Below are positions 23,145 to 33,962 of a stretch of DNA of 45,107 nucleotides, one piece after another; position 1 is the stretch's first letter; each line of letters starts with the position of its first letter. Made by a program: the position numbers and the translations under genes. A model generated the notes under the pieces. That model was not told where the DNA came from and ran no database searches. It saw only the letters and a list, made by a program, of their open reading frames with translations. Origin of the DNA: Condylostoma magnum (taxonomy: Eukaryota > Ciliophora > Heterotrichea > Heterotrichida > Condylostomatidae). The stretch is from assembly GCA_920105805.1 (NCBI GenBank), contig CAKKTI010000137.1, forward strand, positions 2,609 through 47,715. Direction: 5' to 3'.

Positions 23145-24904
23145 CTATTGATTTGGATTGCCAGGGTTATATCCTATTTCATTTTCATGAGGCTCTGGCG
23201 CAGGTGGATAATACCCGGGCATTCCTCCGACTCCCATATTAGGATATCTGATAGCATTCATATTCTGTCTTCTTGTATCGTTATTTTTCCTCCACGCATC
23301 TAAATCTGGGATGGGCCTTCCTGCATAGTTTTAGTCATGTATAAAGTGACAATTATCCCCATAAGTGCATCCATTAGGAGAATGAAAGTTCCTACAGGGT
23401 TCAGTTCTGTACTTAACTGGTTTTGCTGGGAACCCTATAGGCATTGTAGGGTAGTAAGGATATTAGGGCATTCCTCTCATCATCATTCCTCCCATCATAG
23501 GATTCATCATAGGCATTTGTTACCTTGGCATCTGATATTGCATATTAGGGACTTGGTACCCGGGCATTGTTGGTTGAATCGGAGCTTCTACTATTGGGTT
23601 CTAAGGCCCGTACATTTACTGATAGTTGAAGGAAGTTGGAGGAGGTGTTGCTGTGGGTGGAGGTGTCGGTAAGATTTGACTCGGCGCAGCAGATACTGAT
23701 ATAGAGTTAGAGACCCTATTGCTCAATGGAACAAAAGGCACGGAATTATCTGCAGAGGTGATAAATCTTTCACTGCTTTGATTATCTCTTGGATAAGGCG
23801 GTACATCACTTTCCCGTTAATACACAGCTCGCAGCACATTATTCTCCCTCTTCTACTAATCAGCAGCTTCAGGTGACTTAGCCACTCTTTTCTGATGATT
23901 CTTGGGATACTTTACAGCTACATAACACTTACTAATCAGCTAACTATAAACAACCCTAGGTGTCATATTATCCAGCAATTGCCTTATAGAGTCCCCTTTT
24001 TCCTTTTCCTAAGTAAATGTTACCTTCCTATTCAGCTCTCTTTCCATGAGCATTTCTCTTTTCCTGAAATCTTCCATTGACTGGCTCTTAGGCAAATATT
24101 CCTGATAATCGGGTTCTGGCCTATTAGAAGCACAAGCAGCATTAGGTTCATCATTGATCCTAAAAAGCTTGACTTGTTCTAACGCATCATCGCTGACCCA
24201 TCTATTATTATTAGTATTAGTTCAATTATAGTATAAATATACCTTACGGTTTTATTATTTTTCAAATCAACTTGATTTGTCTCTGTAGGACTGGTAGTTA
24301 AATACACTTCTTCCTAAACACCTGGTGTGTATGCCTCCTGAGCCTCCAGACTGGCCCGTTCATCTAACTTCTGTCTGACTTAAAATTACCGTTTTGGCAG
24401 AGGAACTCTTTTCTCATTCGTATTCTTTTTCACATTTCTTGGAGCTTCTTCAGGACTGCTTATCATTTTGCGCCATTTAGAAACAATTTGACCCGCTTTG
24501 GCCTGAATACTCAAATCCTGGTGCTTGCTCAGTCCGTTCACTGTCTTTCCTATTTCAGTACGGTCTAATATTTCCATTGTTATTGTCAATTTGTTAAGAC
24601 ATGACAGTATTGAGTGGATTACTTGTCGGTCCTCCTACTAATTGCTTGTTTTATGGTCGTTGATCCAATTTCCGAAGAGTTCTATTCCTTTTAGCTGTAT
24701 GAATCTGGTTAGTGTGGCTTTGTCTGTTTAAGGCGTGTTAAGGAGGACCTTTACGAGGAAATTGCGACCTTCTGTGTTCTGAGTTTCTTGCATTAGGTCC
24801 ACTAGACGTCCTACCCAGCGGGTTTCTATTAGGCCTCCTGATGGTCCTAACATCTCACGAAGTTAGTTTTCTAGTTCTGCTACTGCCGCTGATCTTTTAG
24901 TCAT
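23145..24904 (-). CDS. PPP1R10: PNUTS-like PP1 nuclear targeting subunit (TFIIS-N, RVxF, CCCH)
   Basis: 572 aa after removal of one 41-nt intron (24202-24242). Residues 1-135 contain a TFIIS N-terminal (LW) domain (LTITMEILDRTEIGKTVN, QIVSKWRKMI). The PP1-docking RVxF motif KTVRW lies at 218-222. A Pro/Met-rich region follows, then a CCCH zinc finger near 487-508 (C-x8-C-x5-C-x3-H, in CRNFHSPNGCTYGDNCHFIH). This order is that of PNUTS/PPP1R10, which brings protein phosphatase 1 to RNA polymerase II and the termination machinery in the nucleus. The intron has GTATAT at the donor, a TACTAAT-like branch site and AATAG at the acceptor; it splits the RVxF motif between Arg and Trp. The stop is TAG 23145-23147 or a later TAG at 23130. 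The start MTKRSAAVAEL is the first Met. Confidence 0.87.
24202..24242 (-). other. 41-nt spliceosomal intron in the PNUTS-like gene
   Basis: On the minus strand it begins GTATAT, contains ACTAATACTAAT and ends AATAG. Removing it restores the frame from the TFIIS-N half to the CCCH half and creates the canonical PP1-docking KTVRW. It is the only strongly supported intron in the window. Confidence 0.85.
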
Positions 24905-24963
24905 TTTTATATAGGGATATTTAGATTTTAAGGTAAAAGTTTATTGCAATTAATGCTATTAGC

Positions 24964-26313
24964 CTAAATATACAACTTGTGCTTGATATACTTTAGTTTG
25001 TTGCATACTTAAGACGCATTTAGTCGTTGATTAGGATTGCTTAAACAGCAGCTTGAGATTATTTGACTGATCTTTTTGAAGTTTGATTGGTTTGTTCTGA
25101 TCATAGATAGGCAGAGGCTCATGGTTTTTCCAAGTCCATATATATCAGTGTTTTTATGTAGTTTGTACTTTTTAAGTTCAGGAGCTATGTTGTTATCTTA
25201 TTTCTTATTTAATAAACATTCTAAAATATCCTTATTTACTTTATCTAGTTCCTAAACGTACAGAAAGTCACCTAGCTTTGCTATACAGGAATTTTCAGTA
25301 TGCTTAGTTCTAATGCTTTCTGGAGTAATATAACAGTGCACTAAAGGTGGGTTTTGCTTTTGAAGGAATACTAGTGCATTCGTGACTTTAATAAAATACT
25401 ACAAGAATTACTTAAATTCAATGATTCTTACTTCTTCAATTAGATTTTTTAATAAGCTTTAACTATGCTCTTACTGGCTGTATATTTTATCATAAGTAAG
25501 AATTATTTTATTCTAGCTTACAATATTTTTGTGCTTTATATTCAATAGATGTAAAGCTTCATTTTAGATAAGATCGCAATGAATATAACTATCGTCAGTT
25601 TCTTCATTATCAGTATACTCTATTGAGTTCTCCCATCCCCTTTTAGATGATCTGACAAATTTTTAATTTTTCTGAATTTTAGCATGGACTTTACTAAAAG
25701 TCCTGATTTATCTTAAACTTTTCTAAATTCCAATAAACTCACTATCCTCTTATTGTGCGAAAGCTTAAAGATCATCCTGTGATATTTCATCGCATGAAGT
25801 ATCGAAGGAATTTAAATTTTATTCTACTAAGGGTTTGAACAGTGCTATACATTCATTATCATCTTCATGAACTAAATCGTATATGCACCTGCCCATATCA
25901 TCTTCTATAAAGATATCAGCATTATTCTGTATTAGAATCTCAAAGCATTTGTACTCCTTTGCAAAAAATGCTAAATGAAGCGCAGTAAGTCCAAAATTAT
26001 CCTTCTGATCAATAAGATCAACGTAGTCGTATTACAACTTTAGAAGCTACCTTAGTATCTCGTCATACCCTAATTTGGCTGCTACATGCAGCATCGTTTG
26101 GTTATGCTTTAATTTTGGAGTTAAATTAGCCTCTCTTTTAACCAATTTTTTAAAAACCTGTGCATTACCTGTGTAAAGCGCTACAAACAGTAAAGACCTA
26201 TTGCGAATATCGGTGGCATTCATATCACCTTTGATCACTTAATCAATTTGGCTTTAATCATTTCTGATTGTTTTGAAGAAATCAGAGTTTACTCGAGAGA
26301 TTTTTTAGCCCAT
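24964..26313 (-). CDS. ankyrin-repeat pseudokinase, probably N-myristoylated
   Basis: 449 aa. The start gives MGQKISRVNSD, a clean myristoylation consensus (Gly2, Ser6). Residues about 25-150 hold four ankyrin repeats (NRSLLFVALYTGNAQVFKKL, TMLHVAAKLGYDEIL, FGLTALHLAFFAKEYKC). Residues about 248-445 follow a protein-kinase fold: KHKNIV, VHCYITPES at the place of HRDLKPxN near 323, LGDF at DFG, IAPEL at APE, TDIYGLGKTM in helix F, and NPNQRLNASQV at the conserved Arg. The catalytic Asp of HRD and the Asn of the loop are replaced, and the N-lobe is reduced, so no catalysis is expected. A scaffold role at a membrane is likely. The stop is TAG 24964-24966, with a TAA at 24928 as alternative. Confidence 0.78.
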
Positions 26314-26570
26314 TAATATTTTACTATATAATTAAACCTTAATAAAATGAAAACCAGCTGGCTAATTAGCTATAAATGTCCTTTGAATTTTAAAATCATT
26401 TTTTCTATTTTATTCTAACTAAGCAGAAAGTCTTATTTTTTTTGGTATAATCAGGGGCAAATTTACTTATTATATGATTAGATAGATCTTTAGATATAAT
26501 AACGTTAGTGTTATAATTACAAGGGCGTTTTAACCATGCTTTAGTTTAATTTTGCTCATTACATGAAAAG
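26314..26570. other. divergent intergenic region
   Basis: About 257 bases between the ankyrin-pseudokinase start and the uncertain plus-strand gene. AT-rich, with a run of nine T near 26440. No element recognised. Confidence 0.4.
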
Positions 26571-27483
26571 ATGTGAGCTAAGTTTAATCAAACTCAAATT
26601 TAATAGAAATTTTATATTACATTTATGAATATTTAGTGATAAGCTGTAAAGTTATATGATGACTCTAATGCTAGGGAGCCTTCAGATAACTTTATATAAA
26701 AGTATTGTAATTAAGCTTTTACATACGAAATTATTAAAGTATTACTTATTCAAGTGTAAGTACTATTTATAGCGATATACTGACCTCCTGAAAGAAGTAC
26801 TCAATTTTTAGTTGATATTATTTCTTCAACATTTTATAAAGTTAACAAAAAATAGTTTTGAAAATATTTAAAAGCTAATTTGAGAAGAATTAATCCCTAT
26901 GCAGAATATCAAAAAGAGTGAATTTAAATGTTTGCCTACATCTTTAACTTAGTTAAATTTAATAGAAATTTATGGCTCTCTTGCTGGTATTAATTAGGTA
27001 TTATATGAATAGGCTTATACCCGATATATCAATCAATTTAAAACTGGTATTATTTAAAATATTAGAAAGCTTGATATATTTTAAAACTAGAGCGAAAAAG
27101 GAATCTTTGATTATAATAAACTAGATATTCTTAAATTTCAATATCTTTTTTAAGCATTTATATACTAAATTTGAATGAATACGAAAACCTTATAAATACT
27201 ATGCTCTTTACAACCTTTAAAGCTCAATTTTATGTATTTCATGCAATTGATCCTAAAGTTTATTAATTACAGAAATCAAACATCATTAAATAGCAAGCTG
27301 TTCTTATTATTACTAAGCAAAAATTGATACAGTAAATCTTTCATATTTTTATTTATAAACTTAATTGCTTTAAAGAGGATCAAATCATCGATAAAAAGTA
27401 GCAAAGACGCTTAAAGTTGGATTATAAATATATATTAAAGCAGGTCTCATTACTTTCCCGCACATAATAATAATATTCACTAA
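26571..27483 (+). CDS. uncertain orphan gene, possibly with one short intron
   Basis: All three plus frames are open over long stretches, so this call is weak. The best reading starts MWAKFNQTQI at 26571 (TGA as Trp2) or at Met 26625, through KLYDDSNAREPSDNFIQKYC. It then uses a 17-19 nt GT-AG element ending at 26772 (GTGTAAGTACTATTTATAG) to switch to the frame that contains GSLAGINQVLYEQAYTRYI and ends at TAA 27481-27483, one base before the next ATG. The product of about 297 aa would be mostly helical, with a vague likeness to the first HEAT repeat of importin/exportin proteins, but far too short for one. Function unknown. Confidence 0.35.
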
Positions 27484-27484
27484 A

Positions 27485-27742
27485 ATGGGTTGCTCTTAAC
27501 CATGTGCAAACTTGTTCCGTCGATACTTTAATACCAGAGATGAACCTGAAATTATAAGTGATAATACATCTAGCAGTAGATCCATACCAGTATCAAACTA
27601 AAACAACGGCTGTTTGAATGTCTCAAAATCTAAAAAGGGTCTTTACTCAATAAGAGAAGCTCATAATTCCGAGGAAGACAGTTAATATATTAGAATTCTA
27701 GATAATATAAACTTAGAATAAATCTTATAATAACATTACTAA
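27485..27742 (+). CDS. small Met-Gly-Cys protein, probably membrane-anchored
   Basis: About 85 aa: MGCSQPCANLFRRYFN, then a Ser/Asn-rich hydrophilic body with no domain. Gly2 plus Cys3 and Cys7 suggests a doubly acylated N-terminus, although Pro6 is unusual for N-myristoyltransferase. The basic FRR next to it fits membrane anchoring. The frame has several TAA near the end (27719, 27728, 27731, 27740); I used the last. That stop overlaps the TAG of the convergent PP2C gene. No TGA exists in frame before the PP2C coding sequence. Function unknown; it may be an adaptor. Confidence 0.55.
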
Positions 27743-28986
27743 ACTTTTAAAAAGATGACTATACATGTTATATCATCAACCACTTCTTCCTCCTAACTCC
27801 ATCTTACTTAAGCTTCCTTAGCCAATGCATCACAAGCTCCTTGTACATTTCCGGCTCTTCAATACGGCACTACAATCCTTACAACTTCTTCATTACTTAA
27901 AAACTCAAAAATTCCATCAGATCCTAAAACAATAAATTTATCCTCCTCAGTCATTTAAAACTCTAAAATTTCAGGATCAGGAATAACTCCGACACTTTCA
28001 GCAACAAAGTCTCCAATACTCCTAGACATTGCAAGTCCTGGTAGATCTTAATTCTTTAGTCAAACCCTTGCTGGACCCATAGGACTTCCATCCTCATCTT
28101 AATACGCTTCAATTCTTCCCCCATTGAGTAATATTCTTTAAGACTCATCCGGGAGGTCAGGCTTATGGTCTCTAGACAAGGAAATAGCCATCCAGTGCAT
28201 TCCAGGTGACTACCCTGTTAATTATCGGGCCATTAGGGCCCGAGAGTCTCCACAGTTAGCACATCATAAAGTATTTTTATTAATTAGCAAGCATACCATG
28301 GTAGTTCCACTGAAATTAGCATCAAATGGCTAGTATTGAACTAAACTACTAACTTTTAAAGTAGCTTATGCTAAAGCTAGTTTGGGCTAACTTTACAGCT
28401 TAGGTTCTTAGGATAGAATCAGTGGAAATTTTGTTTTAACAAAGCCTGATACATCATGGCCGTTTAGTCCATGTCCATCACAGACAGCGAATAATGAGTG
28501 ATTTTAATGGAGTCCTAAAGTAAGAGATTCTATATAAGTGTCTTGATTTACCTTTTAAGGGTTCCCAGGTATATAGCCTTTATAGGTTCTATGAGCATAG
28601 GTCTGTATAATAGAGGGAACCTGTACTTTCCCAACTGACATTTTACGGTGATGTGTTTTACTCAGAGGGAGATTCTCTTGTGATTTTTTTACTAGAGATG
28701 CTGATCTCTTATGCTTGGCAGTGCGGGGTCTGTTTTCTTGTAGTTTTGCTGATTTTTACGGGTTCTACGGGGGACGCTTAGGGCGGGTTTTTTGGACAGG
28801 TTTGTATAGATTTTCCTTTAGTATGTTTTAAGGGCCATCGGGTTTTGGATTGAGAAGGTTGCCTTGGCCGCCGTAGGAAAGAGATGGACGGTGACGAGCT
28901 TTTCTTGTTTAGCTTTGTTTTACCGGAAGACGCTTTCCTGGTGTGTTTGGGCGATTTCTTTAGGTGTTTGAGTATCTTAGTGACAT
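27739..28986 (-). CDS. PP2C-type Ser/Thr protein phosphatase
   Basis: 415 aa with a basic, disordered head of about 115 residues before the catalytic domain; an internal Met at 28641 would give the bare domain. Metal-binding and core motifs of metal-dependent PPM phosphatases are present: VNQD, FAVCDGHG near 169, SGTTMV, CGDSRA near 245, SRDHKP, LAMSRSIGD, GSDGIFEF near 354, and DDITCIVIF at the end. Two Trp codons at family-typical positions, LW in LWCANCGDSR and RVW in RVWLKNQD, are TGA (28264-28266 and 28060-28062). The stop is TAG 27739-27741; the next in-frame TGA would lie inside the convergent gene. It likely dephosphorylates signalling or cytoskeletal targets in the cytosol. Confidence 0.95.
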
Positions 28987-29155
28987 TGAGAAATTTAAAA
29001 ATACGAATATATAATTATGAATTAGGGAGCTTCATACAAGTAGGGCTATAACAAATCGAGTATTTGAAAAGGCCTGTATATTTAAATGTGTGGAAATTTA
29101 TGCATGAAGAGGAGCATGCGAGCAATATTCTTAAACCAAAATTACCCTAATAAAC

Positions 29156-30334
29156 CTACTTTCTATTATAATTACCTGACATTCCTAATAAAGATTTTAA
29201 ATGCAATGTTGCCTGCTCTTCCTATGTCTTAATTACATTACTTCTAGTGTTTTACTTCAAGAACTTCCTTTCAATTTCATCAGCCGTTGGAGCTTTAACC
29301 GGTACTTTTTTACTTTAACTAGCTGCACTTGAAAACAAAGATTAAAGTAAATTCGGCTAAGTTTGTGCTCTTCATTGATTCATTGGCTTGAAGCAAGCAG
29401 TGTTTCCCTCTGCCAGCAACAAATCACCTGTAAAATACCCCAGAGTACTCCAATTAAACATGTCAATAGAGTTAAAAGGTCCTTATGTATTACCCTGGGG
29501 ATCTTTGTAATACCAAGTTTTATCATAAGCTTTACTTTATAGCTTAGGATACACATATCCATTCTCATCAGCTCTATCAGAATTATAAATTTTATCTGCA
29601 AATGGATTGTTTCTTTCTATTTGCTCCTCTAGTAAACGTTTATTATACTTATGCTGCAAATTCTCTGTCTTTAAATGTTTTAACTAATGACGGCTGGGTG
29701 CAATCAATAAATCTTAAGTAGGATCTGGGTCATCTCATTCTGGCATTTCTTCATCTTCCTCATCTATCTTCTTATACTTTTATTCAAATTAAATATCAAT
29801 TTCACTCCACTCCCCTATATCTGATTTCTCCTACACATCTTCCTCGACTTATTGAGCTTTTAAGTCATCCGGTAAATTCTTTACATTGCTTAAAGTTTAG
29901 AATAATAAAGTCACCTATGGCTCTTCTTAGATTTGCTATGTTTCCATAGTTTGTGCTGCACTTTAGAATAAATCAGATACCTTTAGATTAACAGTTTCCT
30001 GTTCTTTTATCTAATATTTTTCTTGGTAATCTTCAGTAAATCAATCAGGAAGTTTGTCTTAGTAATTTTCACGTTATGCTTGGCGTCTGCTATTGATTTA
30101 ATTGCCTAAATTGTGGGAAAATTACTTGTTATTCAAGAATACGGGATAAAGGGACTCTTCTGATATTAACTAGATTGCATATTCTCTGTTTTCAAATTAA
30201 GGAGGATTTGAGGGTTGGAATTATTCAAGGAGGGCTTAACGTGAGTATTTTTGCTGAGAGGTGTTTTAAGATGTATTGCTACGCCATTGTGGAGGATTTT
30301 TAAATGATTTCTGTTCTTAATGAGTTTCCTGCAT
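29156..30334 (-). CDS. GYF-domain protein
   Basis: 392 aa, starting MQETHQEQKSFKNPP. A GYF domain spans residues about 260-315: KTWYYKDPQGNTQGPFNSID, then MFNWSTLGYFTGDLLLA, which matches the family's W-x-Y-x-D-...-G-P-F...W...GYF signature. GYF domains bind proline-rich peptides, as in CD2BP2/U5-52K and the translational repressors GIGYF1/2. The N-terminal half is Gln/Glu-rich and largely disordered, with an acidic block (EEDEEMPEWDDPDP) before the domain. The C-terminal part is helical and basic. TGA is used for Trp in PDWFTED and NQWRAQ. The stop is TAG 29156-29158, with a second TAG at 29147. The length and single internal GYF do not decide between the splicing and translation subfamilies. 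Confidence 0.87.
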
Positions 30335-30382
30335 TATTATTTTAACAAATGGAAAGATAAATCATGAAAAGGGATATCAAAT

Positions 30383-31225
30383 TTAAATGGTATAATTACG
30401 ATACTAAGTATACTTATTGCCCATAAGCTGAGTAATCTTTCTAACAAATTTTGGAACTGATAATGCTGCAAATTTCTCGGCAACTTTTATTGGTAAATTT
30501 CCTCCAGGATCAATTCTTGTAATGCTTTCTACTTCACATCCTTAGTTAGTATCTTTCGCTGTTATTCCCATATAATAAGAATACATTCTAACCTTATTGT
30601 CCTTTTCTCTATACTCAGATGACTCTACTGATGTAGATATAAGTATTTCTTGATTCTGATCCTTTAAAATTGTTTGAGCTATTAAAAGATCCCTTGCTGA
30701 TATGGCTAGCACCTTTTTATAATCAAATAATAAAATTTCAACTTAGTCCACTTCTATAATCTTTTCAACATTTTCTAATCTATCATCTAACTAGGTTTTG
30801 TATTCTATGAGTTGAATAAATTCCATAAATTGCTATCTTGTAAAGGGTATTGTATACTTAGAGTAGATAATGAATGTATGATCTATTATCTTTGAGTAAA
30901 CAGAAATATTATCTCTTTAATGCGCCTTCATGAATCCTTATTCAATTATATCGCTCTAAAGTATTTATTAAGAGTCTTATTTAGCCTTTTAAAGGCTTTT
31001 ATCGATAGTAGAGAAGTTGAAACCTAGTTAAATCCTATTTGTTTCAAGTAAATGCTCCTTGTTAGTTTGACCCTCATTATGCTTTGATATTTTAAGCTAG
31101 TTCCTATATGTGCTTGCTTAGACTTAATAATCACTTAATTATTCGGATTCTGTATATTTTATTCCAATGTAATCTGAAGAGCCTATAAAGCATCTTTTAC
31201 ACAAATCACTAGCTTTATTACCCAT
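30383..31225 (-). CDS. START-domain lipid-binding protein, probably N-myristoylated
   Basis: 280 aa. The start gives MGNKASDLCKRC, a clean myristoylation consensus (Gly2, Ser6) with nearby Cys. Residues about 90-275 read as a START (StAR-related lipid transfer) domain: FIIYSKYTIPF, VLAISARDLLIAQTI (the conserved RD element), VRMYSYYMGI, and the C-terminal ITRIDPGGNLPIKVAEKFAA helix that closes the lipid cavity. The stop is TAA 30383-30385 (RNYTI*); a TGA follows six bases later at 30377. A related START gene, also Met-Gly, lies at 36125 on the other strand. Role: lipid sensing or transfer at a membrane; ligand unknown. Confidence 0.82.
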
Positions 31226-32009
31226 TTTAAACCGAAATTATTATTGAATTTCTACAAGGTCTAAAGAATTGGCATAGATATTGTTTTGATATACTCATTA
31301 TGTTTTAAATATTACGTAAATCTGATTTTAATATCAATTATGAGTTATTAAAGTATGATTAAAAGATAAATATGAAAGAGTTATTTTAATGTTCATTTCT
31401 TTTAGGAATATTGTATAAAGTTAAACTCTATTACACATTATTTAAGAAATGGATTATAAATTACTATAAGTAGTATTGTATTAAGAGTTAATTACTCAGA
31501 TTATATTCTTCGATTTTATACTCAACAAATTGCTTAAGCTGTTAATATATCCACAGATTCAGCCTATTAATAATTACTACTTTTAAAATTCACGGCATAA
31601 GTCTAAAAGATTGATTAACAAAAATATTTTAAAAATTGCTCATATACGATCATGCTCTTATCAAATGCATACCTTTAGACTACGTAGCTTACTATTGATA
31701 ATTAATACTGAAACCAATTAATACTTAATCTCCCTACACCTAATTTACTTCCTTAATTCGGATCTCTCATTACAACCAACTTAAAAACGTATAAGTAAGC
31801 ATAATTTATAATAAAAACACATCCATTAACTATAAATCACTTATTTCAATAAAACAAATAAATTTGAATCGTCTATACCCAACTGCTTTAGAACCATTTC
31901 CAATACTCTAGTGATACATAAACTAATTCCCATACCAATCAAAATTTGCCCCGTAATAATTTCATCAACACGCTTTTTCTCATTTTGAATTCCTTACAAA
32001 TAATTAATT
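31226..32009. other. 784-base region without a confident gene
   Basis: It lies between two divergent Met-Gly genes. A minus-strand frame from ATG 31983 to TGA 31393 (196 codons, four TGA as Trp; core MRDPNQGSKLGVGR from Met 31770) is the longest candidate. A different minus frame near 31985-31850 encodes EKKRVDEIITGQ and ends FVLLK-TAA, but lacks a start codon. Neither shows a known domain, and long open frames arise by chance under this code. Probably promoters plus at most one small gene. Confidence 0.35.
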
Positions 32010-32522
32010 ATGGGAGCTCAAGCAACAATAGAAAAGAAGAAGAATTTTATTCATCCAGTTCCGGGCACCTTTGGTGCCCCAATAAAGCGCAAAAACCATT
32101 TAACAATTTACTCTGAAGATGAGATTATCTAGCTTCAATTCTTCCCAAACAGTACTGTAAAATAGCTCAAATACTAAATTTTTTGCAAAACTGGCAAAAA
32201 TCTCAAGCTATTCATGGGTTAAACTAAGCTTCACTCCTCAGATACCCTAGAAGCCCTAGGGGTGACTGACCATACAATGATTAGAGCTAAATTTGAGGAT
32301 GATTCCCTTGATTCCCGACTCAATTGCAGTTCTGGCTCAACTCGATCGTTGACTCAAAGGGAAAGCAACTCTGATAGTTCACTTAGTTCAGGAAGTAGGA
32401 AGTCTATCAATGAAATTGATTTTTCTGTTTACGCCGTTCCAGAGACCCAACTGTTAAATAACACATTTAAGCGTCATAGGAATGTTCCTTTGAGAACTAT
32501 ACGCGAGAATGAATTAGAGTAA
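32010..32522 (+). CDS. ubiquitin-like-domain protein, probably N-myristoylated
   Basis: 170 aa. The start gives MGAQATIEKKK, a clean myristoylation consensus (Gly2, Thr6, basic patch after). Residues about 31-97 resemble a ubiquitin-like beta-grasp: LTIYSEDEIIQLQF, STVKQLKYQIFCKTG, LKLFMGQTKLHSSDTLEALG (ubiquitin's iFaGkqLeDgrtLsDY) and TMIRAKFED. The rest is Ser-rich (SSLSSGSRKS) and disordered, ending with basic residues. No Gly-Gly tail. The stop is TAA 32520-32522; the LRR gene's ATG follows 11 nt later in another frame. Role unknown; a membrane-tethered binding module is inferred. Confidence 0.72.
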
Positions 32523-32533
32523 ATTAACTTAAA

Positions 32534-33952
32534 ATGGAAATTAAGCAGCTGTCGAAGGAAATTTCTAAGAGGAAGGTTATTGAGGAAATAAGAACTGTAG
32601 AGTTTTTGTAATAAGCTATGAATAGGCATAACTATATTTTCGATATTTCTAATCATTATGTGTTCAATAACGCTGCCTCGGCTATTGCGGAGTATTTGTC
32701 TAGTCATTATTAAAGGACTAATATACTGCGATCAATCATTCTTTAAAACTGTATGTTGGACAGTGGTACATTGAGGCAGATTTTTAGCCCGCTTAGTAAG
32801 ATAAGGAAGACTATAGCACTTAGAGAACTTGATCTGTCAAATAATCGTTTAAATTTCACTAGAGACGATACCCGGTTCATCAGTAAAATTTTGTCTAAAG
32901 GCTCCCACCACAAAGCTAAGAAAATTAATTTATAAGGAAATATACTAATACAGCCGGAGTCAATCTAGGGATTATTCAACTACAAGTTTCCTATAAATGA
33001 ACTAGTAATCTATGACACAAATCTATCAGCTGAATCTCTTCTTATTCTCTCTGACTTTCTCGATGCCAACGCTTATATACAAAAGCTAGACATTGGATTT
33101 AACTCAGAGGCCTTCTACGACTAAAAAATAATTTAAAGCTTATCCAGATCAATTTCCAGAAACAAGCATTTGGAATATTTAAAACTCAATGGAAATACGT
33201 CCCTCTAAAACCCAAATCTCCTTAAAATCTTCTGTGACAACCTCAAAGGAAACAACACTTTACTTGAACTTTCCTTATCTGGCATCGAAATCGGAGATGA
33301 AGGTGCTGAGATTCTATGTGATCACCTCTTACATGATATCCCTCTATAATCAATTGATCTTTAAAACAACTAAATCACCTAGGTTGGGATTTCAAGGATA
33401 ATAGAAGATCTACCGGATCTTCTTTCTAGTATTGATTTGTCATACAACTCAATAAACGATGGGTCTGCCTTGCTCTCTATAGCGTATTGCTTACTACATA
33501 CTAGAGGACTAAGAAAGCTTAATATTTCCCATACTATTGAAATTGAGGCCCTAGAGAGAGAAACTATTGACGAGCTGAGTGGTGCGTTATAGCATAATGA
33601 CTCTTTATCTGAGTTTATATGCGAAGGAGTTAAATTAGGGGATGATCCTGATTACTTTTGCAAGAGAATAGCAGATGCTATATCACGAAGATGACTTTCA
33701 CTCACTTTTAGAATCTCTGCTGTTAATTGCTTTGGAATGGATAGCAGTTACTAGACCTCATCTATTGTTAAGGGAATTTCCGGGTAAAGCTCCCCTGAGA
33801 AATTTATCAGTGAAGTGCCTTCTAATATATCGTCTGTAACTGTTAATGATTCAAGTGATTTATAGACGTAAAGGAGAAGGGGAGATCAGATTAATGGCAG
33901 TGAAACTGAGAAAGAGCATAATTTTGAAAGCTATAGTAGTTCTATTATGTAG
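32534..33952 (+). CDS. leucine-rich repeat protein (ribonuclease-inhibitor type)
   Basis: 472 aa from MEIKQLSKEISKRK to TAG 33950-33952. After a helical head, residues about 55-345 form LRRs of the long RI/RanGAP type, for example LRELDLSNNRL, KKINLQGN, LEYLKLNGNT, LLELSLSGIEIGDEGAEIL, QSIDLQNNQIT, SSIDLSYNSINDG and LRKLNISHT. A Ser-rich, acidic, disordered C-terminus follows. One TGA (SRRWLSL) reads as Trp. The head-to-tail position between the ubiquitin-like and GAR genes and the 10-nt gap downstream are typical for this region. Such LRR proteins in ciliates are often ciliary or signalling scaffolds, but no specific family is visible. Confidence 0.82.
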
Positions 33953-33962
33953 TATAATAAAT

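Noticed and set aside
23337-23672. Plus-strand His/Arg-rich ORF of 111 aa
   Set aside because: Antisense to the Met/Pro-rich and CCCH part of the PNUTS gene.
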